NCBI GenBank assembly: GCA_919902105.1
Contig: CAKKQO010000028.1
Location: 49,220 to 101,557, forward strand
Direction: 5' to 3'
Source of the DNA: Omnitrophica bacterium GWA2_41_15
Lineage (GTDB): Bacteria; Omnitrophota; Gorgyraeia; Ghiorseimicrobiales; Ghiorseimicrobiaceae
DNA: 52,338 nucleotides
How positions within the stretch are numbered: the stretch's first letter is position 1; the number at the start of each line of letters is the position of its first letter. The translations under genes and the position numbers were made by a program. Positions 22,630 to 31,507 of the stretch are shown piece by piece. The notes below the pieces were generated by a model that searched no databases, had not been told where the DNA came from, and saw only the letters and a list, made by a program, of their open reading frames with translations.

Positions 22630-22680
22630 CTATTTCCTCGAGCCCTTTTTCTTCCCGCATCCCTTTTTACCGCAAGCCAT
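22630..22680 (-). CDS. Tiny Cys/Lys-rich ORF (16 aa)
   Basis: ATG with GAGAGGTG 6 nt upstream encodes MACGKKGCGKKKGSRK and TAG. It lies 17 nt after the thioredoxin reductase stop. Two Cys in a Lys/Gly context could bind metal or be redox active. It is too short for standard gene calling and could be chance, but the ribosome site, the absence of other features in the gap and its place in a thiol-redox operon support it. A second mini-ORF of 14 codons follows directly. No family known to me. Confidence 0.35.
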   Translation of the reverse strand: MACGKKGCGKKKGSRK

Positions 22681-22696
22681 AATATTCACCTCTCTT

Positions 22697-23611
22697 TCAT
22701 TCCTTCTCTGCCAAATACCTAAAAGCGCTTAATGCCGCCTTTGAACCTTCTCCTGCCGCAATAATTATTTGTTTCTCCGGCACATCGGTCACATCGCCTG
22801 CGGCAAAAACACCGCCAATATTAGTGCGGTTATAGCTATCTACCTTAATTTCTCCTAATTCGTTCTTTTCTACCAAGCCAGCAAACTCTGAATTAGGAAT
22901 AAGGCCAATTTCTACAAAAACTCCTTCTACCGCCACATCTTTTTCTTTATTATCTTTTTTTATCCTAATAGCGTTAACCAGATTATCCCCTAATATAGCA
23001 CTAACCTGCGCATTATTCAAGATAGTTACATTTTTAGCGGATATAACCTTCTGGCGCATTACCACATCGCCGCCTAAATTAGGAGTATTATTAATGATAT
23101 AAACATGCAGAGCAAGGTTTATTAACTGTAACGCCGCATCTAAGGCAGAGTTACCACCGCCGATGATAGAAACAGTCTTACCTCTAAATAGCGGTCCGTC
23201 GCAGGTCGCGCAATAAGTAAGCCCCTTGTTTTTAAATTCTTTCTCTCCGGGGACTTTTAACTCTCGCGACCTTTTGCCGGAAGCAATAATTATTGTCTTT
23301 GACGAATACCTGCCTCTAGTTGTCACAACCTCAAACAATCCTTCGTTAGTTTTATTAATACCGACCGCTCCTTCGTTCTCTTTTAAATTTATATTAAATT
23401 TACGCAAGTGTTCTTCAAATTTAGCCGCCAATTCCGGGCCGCTGATAAACTGATAGCCGGTATAATTTTCTATATCTCCGCTCCATGCCGCCTGGCCGCC
23501 TATATCTTTCGTAACCACCAATACGCTTAAACCCTTACGCACTGCGTAAATGCTGGCGGTTATCCCTGCCGGGCCGGCACCGATAATGATCACATCGTAT
23601 AAATTTGTCAT
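22697..23611 (-). CDS. trxB: Thioredoxin reductase family flavoprotein
   Basis: 304-aa FAD/NAD(P)-dependent disulfide reductase. FAD site GAGPAGITASIYAV at the N-terminus, redox CxxC in YCATCDGPLF near residue 135, NAD(P) site GGGNSALDAALQL, and the C-terminal FAD motif GVFAAGDVTD. Reduces thioredoxin or the adjacent glutaredoxin-like protein 20 nt upstream. Normal length and all active-site motifs intact. Confidence 0.93.
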   Translation of the reverse strand: MTNLYDVIIIGAGPAGITASIYAVRKGLSVLVVTKDIGGQAAWSGDIENYTGYQFISGPELAAKFEEHLRKFNINLKENEGAVGINKTNEGLFEVVTTRGRYSSKTIIIASGKRSRELKVPGEKEFKNKGLTYCATCDGPLFRGKTVSIIGGGNSALDAALQLINLALHVYIINNTPNLGGDVVMRQKVISAKNVTILNNAQVSAILGDNLVNAIRIKKDNKEKDVAVEGVFVEIGLIPNSEFAGLVEKNELGEIKVDSYNRTNIGGVFAAGDVTDVPEKQIIIAAGEGSKAALSAFRYLAEKE

Positions 23612-23631
23612 ACTCTACATTAAGGCATAAG

Positions 23632-23868
23632 TTATATCCCTAACGCCTGCTTTATCCTTTCCTTATCAAATCCAATAATAATCTCACCTTCAATGTCTAA
23701 TACCGGAACCCCCATTTGCCCGGACTTTTTAATCATCTCTTGAGCCTTAGCATGGTCAGCTGATACATCAATATTCTCAAACTGAATATTATTTTCCGTT
23801 AAGAACTGTTTTGCCCGAATGCAATATGGGCAGGTAGACGTACTATAGACCTTAACGGTTTTAGCCAT
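23632..23868 (-). CDS. Glutaredoxin/NrdH-like redoxin
   Basis: 78-aa thioredoxin-fold protein with active site CPYCIRAK and the cis-Pro loop MGVPVLDIEG. The CPYC motif is glutaredoxin-like, but its position next to trxB suggests reduction by thioredoxin reductase as in NrdH-like redoxins. Lies between superoxide reductase and trxB on the same strand with short gaps. Confidence 0.92.
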   Translation of the reverse strand: MAKTVKVYSTSTCPYCIRAKQFLTENNIQFENIDVSADHAKAQEMIKKSGQMGVPVLDIEGEIIIGFDKERIKQALGI

Positions 23869-23888
23869 AGTTTCACCTTTATATTGTC

Positions 23889-24332
23889 TTAGAGGTCAGT
23901 CTCGTTAATCCATGCGCCGTGAATATTACAAAGTTCAATTACCGTAAGCTTGCCTTCCTTTGCCTTAAGATGCAGGCCTGCCGCTGGATTTAAGGTGAGC
24001 GGCGTCAAAATTACTCGCGAGATAAATTCAAGGTTTAGATAAAAATCAATATGCATAATAAAGTGTTTTTCTTCCATCGGGTGCTGGATTTGCCCAATTC
24101 TTGCATGCACATCTTGGCAGCCCTCTGGGATCAAACCGCATTTTTTAACTACCGCGATTGCCGGAATATGCTTTTTATCGGTCTCACCGAGGTTAACGTT
24201 ATCTGTAGGTGTTTTTATCGCGTCCTGTTTTTCTTCAAAGGCTTTCTTTTCTGCTCCGCATACCGGGCATTTTTCCGGAGCGCTTCCGTTTATTGAAATG
24301 TAGCCGCAAACCTTACAGACAAAACCTTTCAT
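23889..24332 (-). CDS. Superoxide reductase with N-terminal rubredoxin-like domain
   Basis: About 147 aa. Residues 1-32 are a small rubredoxin-like zinc or iron ribbon ([22 protein letters not shown]) as in rubrerythrin, instead of the desulforedoxin domain of desulfoferrodoxin. The C-terminal part is the neelaredoxin fold with all five iron ligands visible: KHIPAI, QHPMEEKHFI and ELCNIHGAW. It reduces superoxide to H2O2 without forming O2. The ATG at 24332 has a perfect AGGAGG site. A hairpin at 24352-24385 separates it from the flavoprotein gene. Confidence 0.9.
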   Translation of the reverse strand: MKGFVCKVCGYISINGSAPEKCPVCGAEKKAFEEKQDAIKTPTDNVNLGETDKKHIPAIAVVKKCGLIPEGCQDVHARIGQIQHPMEEKHFIMHIDFYLNLEFISRVILTPLTLNPAAGLHLKAKEGKLTVIELCNIHGAWINETDL

Positions 24333-24351
24333 ACCCACCTCCTCACAAGAG

Positions 24352-24385
24352 GACACTCGCGCAATACAATTTAGCGCGAGGTGTC
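24352..24385 (-). other. Hairpin between flavoprotein gene and superoxide reductase
   Basis: GACACTCGCGC (24352-24362) pairs with GCGCGAGGTGTC (24374-24385) with one bulge and an 11-nt AT-rich loop. It overlaps the flavoprotein stop codon and lies just upstream of the superoxide reductase ribosome site; it could stabilise or separate the two messages. No T run, so termination is not clear. Confidence 0.6.
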
Positions 24386-24956
24386 ACTTTCTGACTGCAA
24401 CTTTTTTACCTAACTCAAATGCCTTCGTTAAATAATCAGGGTGTTTTAATATGGCCGCCTTTTCATCCACTCCTATACAAAATAATTCTTCTTTATAATC
24501 CGCATTTATCACGGAAAAGAAATTTCTAACAATAGATTTAGCATTGGCAAAAAAATCGCATCTGTCGGATGCCTCAACAGCAATAAATGCGCCGATTCTT
24601 TTTTTATCGGCAAATTTATTATTTTTAAATAAATGCTTTCCCCGCCAGGCGCACTGAAAACGATCAATCATCTTTTTTACCTGTGCGCTAAGCGAGCCAA
24701 AAAATATTGGCGAGGCAATAATTAAAACATCTGCTGCCATAACCTTTTTATGGATCTGGCGAAAATCATCGGCAATATTGCATTCGCCGCTATTTGGCAT
24801 ATCCTCACATTCCTGACAGCAGGAAAAACTAAGCTTATTTAATATAATTTTTTCTGTCTTTGCGCCGCAAGTATGCGCCCCTGCAAGCGCCTTATCCAAT
24901 AAAATATCGCTATTTCCGCCAATTCTCGGGCTGGCATTTATCCCTAAAACATTCAT
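24384..24956 (-). CDS. NAD(P)H-dependent FMN reductase / iron-sulfur flavoprotein-like
   Basis: 190-aa flavodoxin-fold protein with N-terminal FMN site GINASPRIGGNSDILLDKA and ASPIFFGSLSAQVKKMIDR. A Cys cluster at about residues 46-60 (SCCQECEDMPNSGECN) suggests an iron-sulfur site as in the archaeal Isf family, though spacing is not the classic one. Probably transfers electrons between ferredoxin and O2-stress proteins. ATG overlaps the PNPOx-like gene stop by 4 nt. Confidence 0.8.
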   Translation of the reverse strand: MNVLGINASPRIGGNSDILLDKALAGAHTCGAKTEKIILNKLSFSCCQECEDMPNSGECNIADDFRQIHKKVMAADVLIIASPIFFGSLSAQVKKMIDRFQCAWRGKHLFKNNKFADKKRIGAFIAVEASDRCDFFANAKSIVRNFFSVINADYKEELFCIGVDEKAAILKHPDYLTKAFELGKKVAVRK

Positions 24957-25417
24957 TTTTTTTCTTTAATATGCGCAGGTGTAAGATCAACTACTTCTTC
25001 CACCGCCATTTCAATTAAATATTTTGGGCTGGGTAAAAGCGCCTCGGGTTGATGCTTATGGCCTCGGTAACCTTGAATACTCCTAATTACCCGCTGGGTT
25101 ATCCGGCTGTTAAGATTATTTTCCCAATCGCTAATAACCCCGGCCTCAAGCTCTTCCTTATCAACTATCCTTGCCTTGCCTTTAAGGCAATATCCTTTAA
25201 ACTTATGTTCATCGACCGCGGTAATGCTTATATTGGGATTATTCTGCAGATTGTTAAATGTTCGGCCATGATAAAGATCGAGCAGATAAATCTTACCCTC
25301 CCTGCCTATCTTTACGATGCCTTTACAGGCGTTATGGCTTCTTCCTTGTTTATCAATAGTAGAAATAATCGTAAAGCTCTGATGCTCAAAAAAATCAACT
25401 ATTTCTTCACTCAGCAT
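24953..25417 (-). CDS. Pyridoxamine 5'-phosphate oxidase-fold flavin-binding protein
   Basis: About 154 aa, PNPOx-like split-barrel. FTIISTIDKQGRSHNA, KIYLLDLYHGRTFNNLQ and ISITAVDEHKFKGYCLKG are the typical strands. Such proteins bind FMN, F420 or heme; the actual cofactor cannot be seen. The ATG at 25417 was chosen over a TTG at 25432; GGAG lies 10 nt upstream. Coupled to the FMN-reductase gene that follows, so a flavin electron-transfer pair is plausible. Confidence 0.8.
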   Translation of the reverse strand: MLSEEIVDFFEHQSFTIISTIDKQGRSHNACKGIVKIGREGKIYLLDLYHGRTFNNLQNNPNISITAVDEHKFKGYCLKGKARIVDKEELEAGVISDWENNLNSRITQRVIRSIQGYRGHKHQPEALLPSPKYLIEMAVEEVVDLTPAHIKEKK

Positions 25418-25476
25418 ATCCGCATACTCCAAGCTGATTCTTTATCTCTTCGCCTTCTTCTTAGCTTTAGCAACTC

Positions 25477-26325
25477 TTAAACCAACCCCTCCAACATTTC
25501 CCTGACTTTTTTCTTCCTTTGCGAAACTGAGATTTCCTTTACTGTAAACTTCTCATTAAAAACAGGCGAATCTTTTTTATAAAAAACCCCTAAAGCAACC
25601 GGTGCATCCGTATTATAATCCCACTCCCTTATTTTCTTCAATGCTTCATTGTAATCAGAAAAGTTATGCTGCTTGAGCGCATAAACCTTCTGGTTATAAT
25701 AGTCATACAAATTAAAAAAGGTAACGCACACCTGCAGCACATCCACCAAAGAAAAACCCTTATGCATTATCGCCTCTTTTATAACATCTTTAAGTAAATC
25801 CATCCGGTTAGAATACCCCCGAGCGATAAAAGTTGCCCCGCTTGCAAGCATCAGCTCTAATGGATTAATCGGCAGTTCATTTGTTCCAGAAGGCGTAGAA
25901 CGGCCGCGAAAACCCAAAGGAGAAGTAGGGGTATATTGTCCTGTAGTGAGACCATAGACACGGTTATTATGGATAAGCATAGTGATATCAATATTACGTT
26001 TGGCGGCGAAAATTAGATGCTCTAAACCCTCGCCATAAGCATCGCCGTCTCCGGCAAATCCGATTACCTTTAAGTGCCCTTTGGCTATTTTAATTGCCTC
26101 GGCGACTGGAGTAACCCGGCCGTGTATAGAATAAAAACTATTGATATTTAGATAATCTACAATCTTGGCATGACAGCCGATGCCGGAAACCAAAACAATA
26201 TTTTCCGAAGGACATTCACCTCCCTCGAATATCTCGCGTAGAACCGTCTTTACCGCATTTAGGATGGCAAAATTTCCGCAACCCGGACACCAGCTATTTT
26301 TGGCGTAGGTTCCCAGCTCTCTCAT
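25477..26325 (-). CDS. 2-oxoacid:ferredoxin oxidoreductase, beta subunit
   Basis: TPP-binding beta subunit (282 aa) of a two-subunit 2-oxoacid ferredoxin oxidoreductase. WCPGCGNFAIL, GIGCHAKIVDYL, FAGDGDAYGEGLEHL (TPP/Mg motif) and NNRVYGLTTGQYTPTS are diagnostic. It oxidises a 2-oxoacid to the acyl-CoA and reduces ferredoxin. Which acid (2-oxoglutarate, pyruvate or branched-chain) is not decided by sequence. Its ATG overlaps the alpha-gene stop by 1 nt (TAATG). Confidence 0.92.
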   Translation of the reverse strand: MRELGTYAKNSWCPGCGNFAILNAVKTVLREIFEGGECPSENIVLVSGIGCHAKIVDYLNINSFYSIHGRVTPVAEAIKIAKGHLKVIGFAGDGDAYGEGLEHLIFAAKRNIDITMLIHNNRVYGLTTGQYTPTSPLGFRGRSTPSGTNELPINPLELMLASGATFIARGYSNRMDLLKDVIKEAIMHKGFSLVDVLQVCVTFFNLYDYYNQKVYALKQHNFSDYNEALKKIREWDYNTDAPVALGVFYKKDSPVFNEKFTVKEISVSQRKKKVREMLEGLV

Positions 26326-27974
26326 TAAAGCGCCTTTCTTACTTTTTCTTCTAATTCCTCAACCGAAAACGGCCTGCCGTCATATTTTAAGATTTTCTTA
26401 TCTACCCTAAAGCCAAACCCGGAAATCAGGCGCACGAATTGACCAGTAGCATTATTTTCTATGCAGATTATCTTTTCGCTACCCATAAGCGCTTTGCTTA
26501 ATTTCTCTTCGCAAAAAGGGCTAAGCACAGCTACGCATACCGCCTTTAATCCAAGATTTTCAGCAACCTCTACGCATACGCCCTTATTCGACCCCCAGCA
26601 TAATAAGATTGTTTCAGAGTTTAAATTGCCATACGCCTTTATTGTTGGATAATTCTCTAATTCCCCTATCAGATACTTTTCCTTACGCAGGCGCTTATCC
26701 TGCATCAAAACCACTGTGTTAGATTCTTCTGTGGTTATCCCAAATTCATCATGTTCATAGCTGTTTACTTTAATAACCGCATCCTTATCCGGCACAAAGG
26801 TTAAAGGTGAAATGCCGCTTTCACTCTCTGCATATCGCTTAAATTCTCCATTTCTATCCCATAAGAGAGGACTACATCCCTTGGGTTCCTCTATCGCGCC
26901 TATATCAAAGTTAAAACTGCCTTCGCTTAAATTTTTATCACTTAAGATAATTGCCGGTATCTGAAATTTCCAAGCAAAGTTTAAGGCAACCTGCGCCCAG
27001 AAATACGCCTCTTCGGCATCGCCGGGAGCTGCTACGAAACGGACAAATTCGCCTTGAGCGGCGTTTAAGGCAAAAAGCAATTCAGTCTGCCCGCTATATG
27101 TCGGCAGGCCCGTGCTTGGTCCGGGACGCTGTCCGAGTATAATTACTACCGGCAATTCTGCCATCCCAGAAAGACTCAGCCCTTCAGTCATCAAGCAAAA
27201 TCCTCCTCCGGAAGTCCCTACTGCCGCTTTTTTACCGACGTAGGCAAAACCCAGCGCCAAAAGCATTACTCCGATTTCGCTTTCCGGATGTATTACAGTA
27301 ATACCGAAATATTCTGCCTTCTCAGCTAAAAAGTGTAATAAACTCGAACTTGGCGTCATTGGATAGGCAATATAGGTATCAAGCCCTGCGCTATATAACC
27401 CAATACCTATTGCTTCGTTGCCTGTAACTAACGGTAATGCTTTTCTTGTAGTACTTTCAATTTTAACAACTCCGCTGACTGCTTCATAACCTCTTCTGGC
27501 AAGCCTCAAGTTTAAATCTATTTCCTTAGAAATATTCTTCCGAAAAACTTTTTCCAAAACCTCCCAGCTTAAATTCACCGCTTTACAAAGAGAACCGATA
27601 GCACAGGAATTACGCATTATTGCCAAAGCATTTTCTTCTTTGACTATTTTCTCCAGCGCCACCCCTATGCCTTCTGCTTTGGATAAATCGGAATTATAGA
27701 TGACAAGTGCCTCTTGCGCTAACTTATTTTTATGCAAGTCAACTGTGTCCTGATTTAAAGCGAGTAAAAAATTTATTTTATTTGTATGCGCTGAAATTCT
27801 TTTTTTGGAAAGTCTGATAATAGAAAAGTTATGACCGCCGCGGATTAAGGAAGGATAATCGTAATAAATATAAGCATGCCAGCCCAGTTGGCCGAATATC
27901 CGGGCGATTAATAAACCGGCCTGATTTATGCCGTCGCCGGCTTTCCCGCCGATTAAAATGGAAAATTCATCCAC
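26325..27974 (-). CDS. 2-oxoacid:ferredoxin oxidoreductase, fused gamma-alpha subunit
   Basis: 549 aa. Residues 1-180 are the gamma domain (GKAGDGINQAGLLIARIF, DYPSLIRGGHNF); residues 185-549 are the alpha (PFOR N-terminal) domain with IAYPMTPSSSLLHFLAE, HPESEIGVMLLALGFAYVG and TSGGGFCLMTEGLSL. This gamma-alpha fusion plus separate beta is the KorAB/VorAB-like arrangement. No delta ferredoxin subunit is encoded next to it, so it should use a soluble ferredoxin, possibly the one at 34803-35258. Confidence 0.92.
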   Translation of the reverse strand: MDEFSILIGGKAGDGINQAGLLIARIFGQLGWHAYIYYDYPSLIRGGHNFSIIRLSKKRISAHTNKINFLLALNQDTVDLHKNKLAQEALVIYNSDLSKAEGIGVALEKIVKEENALAIMRNSCAIGSLCKAVNLSWEVLEKVFRKNISKEIDLNLRLARRGYEAVSGVVKIESTTRKALPLVTGNEAIGIGLYSAGLDTYIAYPMTPSSSLLHFLAEKAEYFGITVIHPESEIGVMLLALGFAYVGKKAAVGTSGGGFCLMTEGLSLSGMAELPVVIILGQRPGPSTGLPTYSGQTELLFALNAAQGEFVRFVAAPGDAEEAYFWAQVALNFAWKFQIPAIILSDKNLSEGSFNFDIGAIEEPKGCSPLLWDRNGEFKRYAESESGISPLTFVPDKDAVIKVNSYEHDEFGITTEESNTVVLMQDKRLRKEKYLIGELENYPTIKAYGNLNSETILLCWGSNKGVCVEVAENLGLKAVCVAVLSPFCEEKLSKALMGSEKIICIENNATGQFVRLISGFGFRVDKKILKYDGRPFSVEELEEKVRKAL

Positions 27975-27986
27975 CCTATTCCCTTT

Positions 27987-29180
27987 CTATGATGATATTT
28001 TTTTAGCAAACTCTTTACCGAAATCAAAACAGCGCGTTAATTCATTTTTATCCGGCCTGTATTTGACTGAAATACTCGGAACAGATACCTCGATGCCGGA
28101 TTCTTTAAGCAATTCTTCTATATTTTTTACTGCCCCGCCTGCCCACCCGTATGAGCCAAATACTGCGGCACGCCTATTTTTAGGCTTAAGTCCCTTTAAA
28201 AATTTTAAAAAACCGGCCATCACCGGAAGCATATCGTTATCATGAGTAGATGAGCCGAAAATAAACCCTTTAGCATTAAACATCTGTTTTATGACCTCCG
28301 TGCGGTCAGATAACGCGATATCAAAAACTGCCGTCTCAACACCCGATGAAATAAGGCCGGCGGCAATCTCATAAGCCATCTTTGCAGTCGACTGCCACAT
28401 TGTTTCATAAATAATGACTGCCTTGGGCTTGGTGGTTTCATTTTTTGCCCAACTAACATAAGCGTTAATAATTTTTGCGGGATCCTTACGCCAGAGGATG
28501 CCGTGGCTGGGCGCGATTATGTCTATGGCAATATTCATTTTTTGTATTTCTTCAATTTTACGCAAAATTATCATGCTAAACGGCCAGAGGATATTAGTAT
28601 AATATTTTTCCGCCTCATCCATCAACACGCATTCGTCAACTTCATCATCAAAAAGCTTTGAACTCGCTAAGTGCTGGCCAAAGGCATCGTTGGAAAGAAG
28701 CAGTTTCTCCTCAGCGCAATAGGTAAACATACTGTCCGGCCAGTGAATCATCGCCGCCTCAAGAAAACCAAGCGTGCGTTTACCCAGCTTTAATTTATCG
28801 CCGGTTTTAACCACGCAAAAATCCCAGTTTTCATAATAGTTCCTATATAAACCTTCCTTACATTTTTCCGTCCCGAATAATTTTGCGCCAGGACAAAGCT
28901 TAGTTATGGCAGGGAGCGCTCCGGAATGGTCGGTTTCCACGTGATTTACTATAATATAGTCTATTTTTCCCGGCTCAACTATCTCACGGATTCTTTCAAT
29001 CATTTCTCCCGCAAACGGACCGTAAACCGTATCTACCAAAGCAATCTTTTCATCCACTATCAAATAGGCATTATAAGTCGTCCCTCTTGGCGTAGAGTAG
29101 GTATGTCCGTGAAAGGTGCGCACGTTCCAGTCAATTACACCCACCCAATAAATCCCTTTTTTTATCTCGAGTGGTTTCAT
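27987..29180 (-). CDS. fprA: Flavo-diiron protein (FprA-type A flavoprotein)
   Basis: 397 aa: a metallo-beta-lactamase diiron domain with HVETDHSGAL (His-x-Glu-x-Asp), HWPDSMF and PSHGILWR ligands, then a C-terminal flavodoxin domain (IYETMWQSTAKMAYEIA, FGSSTHDNDMLPV, FGSYGWAGGAVK). It reduces O2 to water or NO to N2O using electrons from rubredoxin, encoded just upstream. Both diiron and FMN sites look complete. This is one of two NO-reducing candidates in the window. Confidence 0.94.
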   Translation of the reverse strand: MKPLEIKKGIYWVGVIDWNVRTFHGHTYSTPRGTTYNAYLIVDEKIALVDTVYGPFAGEMIERIREIVEPGKIDYIIVNHVETDHSGALPAITKLCPGAKLFGTEKCKEGLYRNYYENWDFCVVKTGDKLKLGKRTLGFLEAAMIHWPDSMFTYCAEEKLLLSNDAFGQHLASSKLFDDEVDECVLMDEAEKYYTNILWPFSMIILRKIEEIQKMNIAIDIIAPSHGILWRKDPAKIINAYVSWAKNETTKPKAVIIYETMWQSTAKMAYEIAAGLISSGVETAVFDIALSDRTEVIKQMFNAKGFIFGSSTHDNDMLPVMAGFLKFLKGLKPKNRRAAVFGSYGWAGGAVKNIEELLKESGIEVSVPSISVKYRPDKNELTRCFDFGKEFAKKISS

Positions 29181-29200
29181 CTGCTTTTACCCCTCTTTGC

Positions 29201-29258
29201 GCCGCAAAAGTTTTTGCGGCATCAAAGAAAAATGAAACATCAGCTGATCATTTTTCTT
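29201..29258 (-). other. Two hairpins between rubredoxin and flavo-diiron genes
   Basis: AAGAAAAATGA/TCATTTTTCTT (29225-29235 with 29248-29258, perfect 11 bp; it includes the rubredoxin TGA stop) and GCCGCAAAA/TTTTGCGGC (29201-29209 with 29212-29220, loop of 2). On the minus strand the first has a T-rich descending arm and could attenuate transcription so that rubredoxin is made in excess over the flavo-diiron protein. Confidence 0.6.
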
Positions 29259-29409
29259 CGACAAACTCGCTCTTCTCCGCACCGCATACCGGACATACCC
29301 AGCTTTCGGGTAAATTCTCAAAAGCTATTCCCGGGGCAACGCCGCTGTCCGGATCGCCTAAAGCCGGGTCATAAATATAACCACAAACTGTGCAACGGTA
29401 TTTCTGCAT
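29248..29409 (-). CDS. Rubredoxin
   Basis: 53-aa rubredoxin: [15 protein letters not shown] near the N-terminus and [11 protein letters not shown] near the C-terminus give the four Fe ligands, with the usual Asp/Gly-rich loop ([18 protein letters not shown]) between. ATG has an AAGAGGAAGG ribosome site. Its position directly before fprA is the standard pairing in which rubredoxin donates electrons to the flavo-diiron protein. Confidence 0.95.
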   Translation of the reverse strand: MQKYRCTVCGYIYDPALGDPDSGVAPGIAFENLPESWVCPVCGAEKSEFVEEK

Positions 29410-29518
29410 ATTTCCTTCCTCTTTATCTGGGCATTTATTGAGGCGTCCTTAAATGAAGAAACCAGATACATCCCATAACTTATGTTATGCAGGACATTTT
29501 TATCCATGTATTTAGTTA

Positions 29519-31459
29519 TTATACCACAGCGGCCATCTCTTTATTATCTACAGTAATCGGCGGATGCAGCATCGGCCTTAATTTTAGTTTCTCGCGCTTT
29601 TTATTGACGTGGTCAATAATAATATGGGCACCTTTAACTGGATCACTCTCAAAGCTCCATCCGGCGCCAACAATATCAAAAATATCTTTTGTGATATAGC
29701 GGGTTAGATTATCGCTGCCTAAAACCGGCAAGGATGAGCCGAATAAAACAAATATCCCGGAGGCTACCGCATACCAGCCAATAGCAATGGCCTTTTCCGC
29801 CATCCATTCAGGAGCCGCCCCGGCAACAGGCAGGTCGCTAAAATCTTCGCCTAATCCGCCCTCGTTTAAAATATTACAACACTCAATTAAAATACGGCTG
29901 TTATCCACGCAGGCTCCGGAATGAAGCACCGGAGGAATCCCGACGGCTTCACAGACTTCCCGTAGGCCAAGCCCCGCGTATTTTAAAGCCGCCTCAGGCT
30001 GCAATAACCCTGCCTTTCCGCAGGCAACCGCGGCACATCCTGTCTGCACTACCAAAACATCATGCGCCAGCAACTCTTTGACCATGGCGATGTGTGAGCC
30101 ACCGCTCTCATTCTTAGGGTTATCGCATCCGACTACCGCAACCACACCGCGGATTCTACCTTCAATAATTGCATTATTTAAAGGGAGGTAAGTTGATCTA
30201 TATCTGCCTCCTAAATGATGAAACACGCCTTCAGCAGTAAAACCAACCACAATATCGGTTTTTTCCTTCGGGATATGCACGCGCGCCTTATCGCGCTTGG
30301 GGAAATTTTCAATCGCCTCCTCAATCAAACGCCTCGCTGTCGTAACTGCTTCTTCTTCTTTAAACTCTACATGTTCCACCCCAGGAAAACGCGCCTTCTC
30401 ATGCGTAGAGACAATCTTAGTATGATAGCAACTTGCTACCTTTGCCAAAGACGGCATCACACATTGTAAATCAACCAGCATCAAATCGACGGCTCCGGTA
30501 ACCAAAGCCAATTCCTGCTGCAAGAAATTTCCAGCCACGGGAATTCCTTTTCTTACCAAAATCTCATTTGCCGTGCAACATATACCGGTAATATTTATTC
30601 CCTTAGCGCCTTTTGCCTTAGCCTTAGCAATTAATGCTTCTTCCATTGCTGTCTCTGCCACCACGTCCGATAAAAGCGGCACATGGCCGTGGACAATAAT
30701 ATTTACTTCGTCCTCTTTTAATACACCCAAGTTTGCCTGCGAACGTACGGGTTCAGGCAGGCCGAAAAGCACATCGGAAACCTCGGTTGCTACCATTGAA
30801 CCGCCCCAGCCGTCAGAAAGAGCAACTTTCATCGTAGCATTCACTAAACTTTTATAATCATTATCCACGCCAATATTGGTGCGCGAAAGCGCCTCGGTAA
30901 TCTCGCGGTCTATCCCGCGCGGCATAATCCCTAATTTACGCCAAAGTTCCCGCCGTTTTTTCGGCGCGCGCCTGACAAAAACCAATTCCCCGCTCTGCTG
31001 GCCGTATTCAGCAAGGATTTTTTCTGCCAAGTCTTTAGTGATGGCATTTAACGGCCTATTTTCTACGCTAACGCCGTATTCTTTAGCCACCTCTTTTAGT
31101 TTATCTTCAGCTTTAATACGGTAGCCCTCGGTCTTTCCCTCAGCTAAGGCTAAAAGCGCCAAAGTCAGATCCCGGCCGTGGTCATTATGGCAGGCAGAGC
31201 CGGCTACAGTATGACGCAAGAGGTTCCTTGCGGCAATAATATCCTTGTCTGCGCCGCAGACGCCGTATTGCGCACCTTCGCCAAAAGGATCAATTCTGCA
31301 GGGACCTAAATTACAGTTTTTACAGCACAACCCCAGTATGCCAAAACCGCAATGCGGCTCCTGCAATTCGCTTCTTTCCCATATTGTCTGAATACTTGCT
31401 TCTTGCGCGAGCTTTAACATCTCCTTAGTTGCAGAATCTGCAGAATTTATTTTTTTCAT
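29519..31459 (-). CDS. cooS: Anaerobic (Ni-Fe) carbon monoxide dehydrogenase catalytic subunit
   Basis: 646-aa CooS. The D/B-cluster Cys region PHCGFGILGLCCKNCNLGPC is at about residues 34-55. C-cluster ligands are visible: His in VHGHVPLLSD, and Cys in GICCTANE, DLQCVMPS, VGCDNPKNE, GCAAVACGK and HSGACVDNSR. All key residues appear present, so it should oxidise CO to CO2. No CooF ferredoxin, ACS or CO-sensing CooA is adjacent, and electrons may pass to soluble ferredoxin or rubredoxin. GGAGGT lies 12 nt before the ATG. Confidence 0.95.
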   Translation of the reverse strand: MKKINSADSATKEMLKLAQEASIQTIWERSELQEPHCGFGILGLCCKNCNLGPCRIDPFGEGAQYGVCGADKDIIAARNLLRHTVAGSACHNDHGRDLTLALLALAEGKTEGYRIKAEDKLKEVAKEYGVSVENRPLNAITKDLAEKILAEYGQQSGELVFVRRAPKKRRELWRKLGIMPRGIDREITEALSRTNIGVDNDYKSLVNATMKVALSDGWGGSMVATEVSDVLFGLPEPVRSQANLGVLKEDEVNIIVHGHVPLLSDVVAETAMEEALIAKAKAKGAKGINITGICCTANEILVRKGIPVAGNFLQQELALVTGAVDLMLVDLQCVMPSLAKVASCYHTKIVSTHEKARFPGVEHVEFKEEEAVTTARRLIEEAIENFPKRDKARVHIPKEKTDIVVGFTAEGVFHHLGGRYRSTYLPLNNAIIEGRIRGVVAVVGCDNPKNESGGSHIAMVKELLAHDVLVVQTGCAAVACGKAGLLQPEAALKYAGLGLREVCEAVGIPPVLHSGACVDNSRILIECCNILNEGGLGEDFSDLPVAGAAPEWMAEKAIAIGWYAVASGIFVLFGSSLPVLGSDNLTRYITKDIFDIVGAGWSFESDPVKGAHIIIDHVNKKREKLKLRPMLHPPITVDNKEMAAVV

Positions 31460-31507
31460 TTTTTCTAATACCTCCGTATCTTAAAAATATTACATTATCT
31501 AATTCTA

